A DNA stretch of 7,223 nucleotides from Rhizobiaceae bacterium UBA1291 (GTDB taxonomy: Bacteria; Pseudomonadota; Alphaproteobacteria; Rhizobiales; Rhizobiaceae), in NCBI GenBank assembly GCA_002307905.1, contig DBUL01000016.1:8709-15931 (forward strand). The letters run 5' to 3'. Positions 4,878 through 7,223 of the stretch are shown here, one piece after another. A program made the translations under genes and the position numbers. The number at the start of each line of letters is the position of its first letter. Position 1 is the first letter of the stretch. The notes under the pieces are model-generated. The model was given only the letters and a program-made list of their open reading frames with translations. It was not told where the DNA came from and searched no databases.

Positions 4878-7223
4878 TCAATCGAACATGAACAGCGCAT
4901 CATTGCTGAACTGCGCTTCGAACCGATGCGCCGGCATTGGCCGCCCGAACAGGTAGCCCTGTACCTCGTCGCAACCATGCTCGCGCAGGAAGTCCAACTG
5001 CTCATGGGTTTCCACGCCCTCGGCGATCACCGCCAGGTTCAGGCTGTGAGCCATGGCGATAATGGCGCGGGCGATCTGGGCATCCTGCTCGCCGGACGGC
5101 AGGCCGTCGACGAAGGTGCGGTCGATCTTCAGGACATCGATGGGGAACTGCTTGAGGTAGTTGAGCGATGAGTAACCGGTGCCGAAGTCGTCCAGCGCGA
5201 TCGAGACACCGAGCGCCTTCAGGGCAGAGAGCTTCTCCAGCATTTCGTCGGAGGGGTTGAGAAAGGTCGACTCGGTGATTTCGATCTGCAGCCGATCGGG
5301 CCGAAGTCCGCTTTGCCGTAGCGCTTGCCTGACCGTCCCGACGATGTCGCCGCGCTGCAATTGCAGCGGCGAGACGTTGACAGCGACGGTGAGGTCCGGG
5401 CGAAAGGTCAGCGCGTCGCGGCATGCTTGGAGCATGGCAAAGGCGCCGAGTTGTTCGATAAAGCCGTTTGCCTCGGCGATTTCGATGAAGTCCTGCGGCG
5501 AGATGAAACCGAGTTCGGGATGGCGCCAGCGCATCAGGGCTTCGGCGCCGATCAACTTGCCGTCCCCAAGGCGCACCTGAGGCTGGTAGAACAGCCGGAC
5601 CTCGTCCCTTTCGAGAGCATGCCAGAGTTCCGCCTCGATCCGCCGCGTCATCGCATGGCGGGTACCGCTCTCCGGATCGAACTCCACCAGCCCGTTGCCA
5701 TTGGTGCGGCGGGCGTCGTCAAGCGCCAGTTCCGCCTGCGCGACCAGCGCTGCGCCATCGGCGGCAGCACCTTCCGTGCTGAACACCATGCCGATACGTA
5801 CACCGAGCTGGGCCTTGGCATCGGCGACGGCGAAGGGCGTGCAAAGGGCAGCCACGATCGCGTCCGCGAGCGATCGGGCCTCCTGTGGGCTGACGGGCGT
5901 AACGGTGAAGGTGGAGAAGGTGTCGCCGCCGAGACGTCCGATGGACGACAGTCGGTCGTCGAGCGATTTCAGGCGGCGCACGACCGCCTTGAGCAGAGCG
6001 TCGCCCTTGGAGCGACCGAGCGTGGAGTTGATGGTCTTGAAACGGTGCAGGTTGACGGCGTAGACCGCATAGACGGCCCCCGCAGGCGGCGCGGCTTTCA
6101 GTCTGTCGTTTATCTCGTTGACGAAGGCCGAGCTGCGCAGTGCGCCGGTCAACACGTCATGGCGCGACAGGAAGCCGATCCGCTGTTCCTGCCGCCGGCG
6201 TTCGGTAATGTCGCGTGCGGTAATGCAGGCGACGAAGCTGTGGTCGTCGCCGCGGCGGCTCTTGCCGTCCGCAAGCGCCCTTTGCGAGGCGGTGATCGTG
6301 TATTCGATCGTCCTGGCCTTCGCGCCTTCGCCGAGCGAAATCTCCCTGAGGTCCGCCGGCTGGTCGCGGTCCTGGCGCAGGTCCGCCATCGCCGCGGCGA
6401 TGTGGCGGCGCCATTCTTCCGGCAGCACGGCTGCGACTGCCTCGCCGTCCCCGAGCGAGGCAAGCTCGGGCAGCACGTCGGCAATCCGTGCGCTGTGCGC
6501 AATCAGGATTCCGTCCTCGTCGACGACGAGAATTGCATCGGCACTGTCGCTGATGACCTGACCGAGCAGGCTGCGGCTGTTGTCGGCCTCGACCGATGCG
6601 AGCCGCAGCAGCCAGCTTCTCAGGTCGAGCTCTTCGAGGATACGGGTGATGACGATCAGGCCGAGAAAAGCCAGGCTCGCAACAGTGGGCAAGAGGAGGC
6701 CATGGGCCGATTGCAGCCAGAAGCCGGTCGCTTCCAGCGCGGTCACGGCCGTCCCGATGAGCAGGGATTGCAGACGCAGGCTTCGTCGCGGCGACAGGGC
6801 GAAAAACCCCAGCGCACTGCACACCACCAGCAGGGGCCAGGCCCGCAAGGGCGTCAGCGTCCGGTCCTGCAGCAGCGTTTCCGTGGCGATGATCTGGAGT
6901 GTCGGGCCCGAGACCAGACCATGCACCGGCACGAGGAAATTGTCCTTCAATTCGATTGCGGCCGCCCCGACGACGACGATCTTGTCCCGGAAGGCGGCGG
7001 GATCGACCCTGCCGGCGACCACGTCGATCACCGAATAGGAGAGGAGGCGTTCAGGGTCGATGGAAAAGTCGATGACGAAGGGCGGTAAGCTCCTGTCGGC
7101 CCTGCCGGCCAGCGCGGCGGGCACCGACATGACGAATTCGCCGGCCTGCTCCTCGCCATAGGCGAACCTTCGCACGACGCCGTCGGCATCTGCCCCCCCC
7201 CCCGCCCGCGCCCGCCCCGGCCC
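4878..7223 (-). CDS. CHASE2-PAS-GGDEF-EAL membrane protein, probable cyclic-di-GMP phosphodiesterase, N terminus beyond the right edge
   Basis: Predicted inner-membrane signalling protein that senses an external cue and hydrolyses cyclic-di-GMP. Residues are numbered from an internal GTG at 7175, but the frame stays open to the edge: DADGVV, just before it, forms with RRF the DxDGVVRR stretch typical of CHASE2, so the start lies outside. Order: CHASE2 remainder (to ~105), three membrane segments (~111-129, 136-154, 160-180), PAS-like region (~200-325), GGDEF-like (~335-500), EAL (~510-760). The GGDEF domain is degenerate: GGDTF replaces GGDEF (416-420), NLH stands where the metal-binding DxD should be (375-377), and the RxxD inhibitory site is lost. 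The EAL set looks complete: Glu545 (EAL), Asn600, Glu632, Asp662-Asp663 (DDFGTGYSS), Lys683, Glu719, Gln739. Phosphodiesterase activity is therefore likely and cyclase activity unlikely. The last ~60-100 residues may be pseudomonad, spliced in frame. The first bases at the edge are doubtful sequence. Confidence 0.9.
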   Translation of the reverse strand, partial: GPGRARAGGGADADGVVRRFAYGEEQAGEFVMSVPAALAGRADRSLPPFVIDFSIDPERLLSYSVIDVVAGRVDPAAFRDKIVVVGAAAIELKDNFLVPVHGLVSGPTLQIIATETLLQDRTLTPLRAWPLLVVCSALGFFALSPRRSLRLQSLLIGTAVTALEATGFWLQSAHGLLLPTVASLAFLGLIVITRILEELDLRSWLLRLASVEADNSRSLLGQVISDSADAILVVDEDGILIAHSARIADVLPELASLGDGEAVAAVLPEEWRRHIAAAMADLRQDRDQPADLREISLGEGAKARTIEYTITASQRALADGKSRRGDDHSFVACITARDITERRRQEQRIGFLSRHDVLTGALRSSAFVNEINDRLKAAPPAGAVYAVYAVNLHRFKTINSTLGRSKGDALLKAVVRRLKSLDDRLSSIGRLGGDTFSTFTVTPVSPQEARSLADAIVAALCTPFAVADAKAQLGVRIGMVFSTEGAAADGAALVAQAELALDDARRTNGNGLVEFDPESGTRHAMTRRIEAELWHALERDEVRLFYQPQVRLGDGKLIGAEALMRWRHPELGFISPQDFIEIAEANGFIEQLGAFAMLQACRDALTFRPDLTVAVNVSPLQLQRGDIVGTVRQALRQSGLRPDRLQIEITESTFLNPSDEMLEKLSALKALGVSIALDDFGTGYSSLNYLKQFPIDVLKIDRTFVDGLPSGEQDAQIARAIIAMAHSLNLAVIAEGVETHEQLDFLREHGCDEVQGYLFGRPMPAHRFEAQFSNDALFMFD

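Larger units (their letters stand above)
4539..5190 (-). other. Segment of apparent pseudomonad origin (end of a morA-like EAL gene, REPIN, start of glyA)
   Basis: Reading down the minus strand, this stretch contains the end of an EAL domain protein, a Pseudomonas-type REPIN and the first ~28 codons of a pseudomonad-like glyA. In Pseudomonas aeruginosa the GGDEF-EAL gene morA (PA4601) neighbours a glyA gene (PA4602), so the order matches a known pseudomonad locus. The left limit is well placed in the conserved HIELIASEN codons (4539-4565). The right limit is uncertain: at least up to the REPIN (4858), and probably inside the EAL domain between about 5190 (the DDFGTGYSS region) and 4880. This is inferred from remembered sequences and gene order. 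Confidence 0.55.

Noticed and set aside
4728..5171. 147-codon plus-strand open frame across the REPIN and EAL end
   Set aside because: It consists of the inverted repeat plus the antisense of the EAL C terminus, with no independent coding signal.
5325..7088. 587-codon plus-strand open frame antisense to the EAL gene
   Set aside because: A shadow of high-GC coding sequence; no recognisable domain and no ribosome binding site logic, whereas the minus-strand gene has full domain structure.

Overview
The window is a GC-rich stretch whose genes are mostly alphaproteobacterial, of Rhizobiaceae (Ensifer/Rhizobium) type. RibH, NrdR, RibD and most of GlyA have the wording of rhizobial proteins, and glyA, nrdR, ribD and ribH lie close together as they do in rhizobia and Brucella. 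All lineage statements come from remembered family sequences, not from a database search.

Layout. Positions 1-444 (minus strand) hold ribH, lumazine synthase, cut by the left edge. Positions 445-703 are a divergent intergenic region with a candidate general-stress (EcfG/RpoE2-type) promoter facing right. It is followed on the plus strand by a 25-residue membrane peptide gene (704-781) and a 301-residue membrane protein gene (790-1695), which together look like a two-gene unit. A strong hairpin terminator (1720-1757) separates this unit from the convergent minus-strand operon glyA-nrdR-ribD (4649 down to 1764), whose intergenic gaps are 9 and 3 nt. To the right of glyA is a 228-nt gap containing a perfect 29-bp inverted repeat of the Pseudomonas REP/REPIN kind. 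A long minus-strand gene for a CHASE2-PAS-GGDEF-EAL membrane protein then runs off the right edge.

Functions. RibD and RibH supply two steps of riboflavin synthesis. GlyA makes glycine and one-carbon units. NrdR represses ribonucleotide reductase genes. The riboflavin synthase gene (ribE/ribC) usually found between ribD and ribH is absent, and the two-gene membrane unit occupies its place. The signalling protein has a degenerate GGDEF domain and an intact EAL catalytic set, so it is most likely a cyclic-di-GMP phosphodiesterase.

Main observation. The window appears to be a mosaic. The first ~28 residues of GlyA match pseudomonad GlyA, while everything after the conserved HIELIASEN stretch is rhizobial. 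Just upstream lies a Pseudomonas-type REPIN, and upstream of that the end of an EAL domain. In Pseudomonas aeruginosa the GGDEF-EAL gene morA (PA4601) is next to a glyA gene (PA4602). The stretch from about 4540 to somewhere in 4880-5190 therefore looks like a pseudomonad morA-end/REPIN/glyA-start segment joined in frame, at conserved sequence, to rhizobial DNA. A chimeric assembly from a mixed sample is the simplest explanation; real recombination would look the same. The right end (an 11-C run followed by only C and G) also looks like poor-quality sequence. I found no clearly new defence or mobile system.
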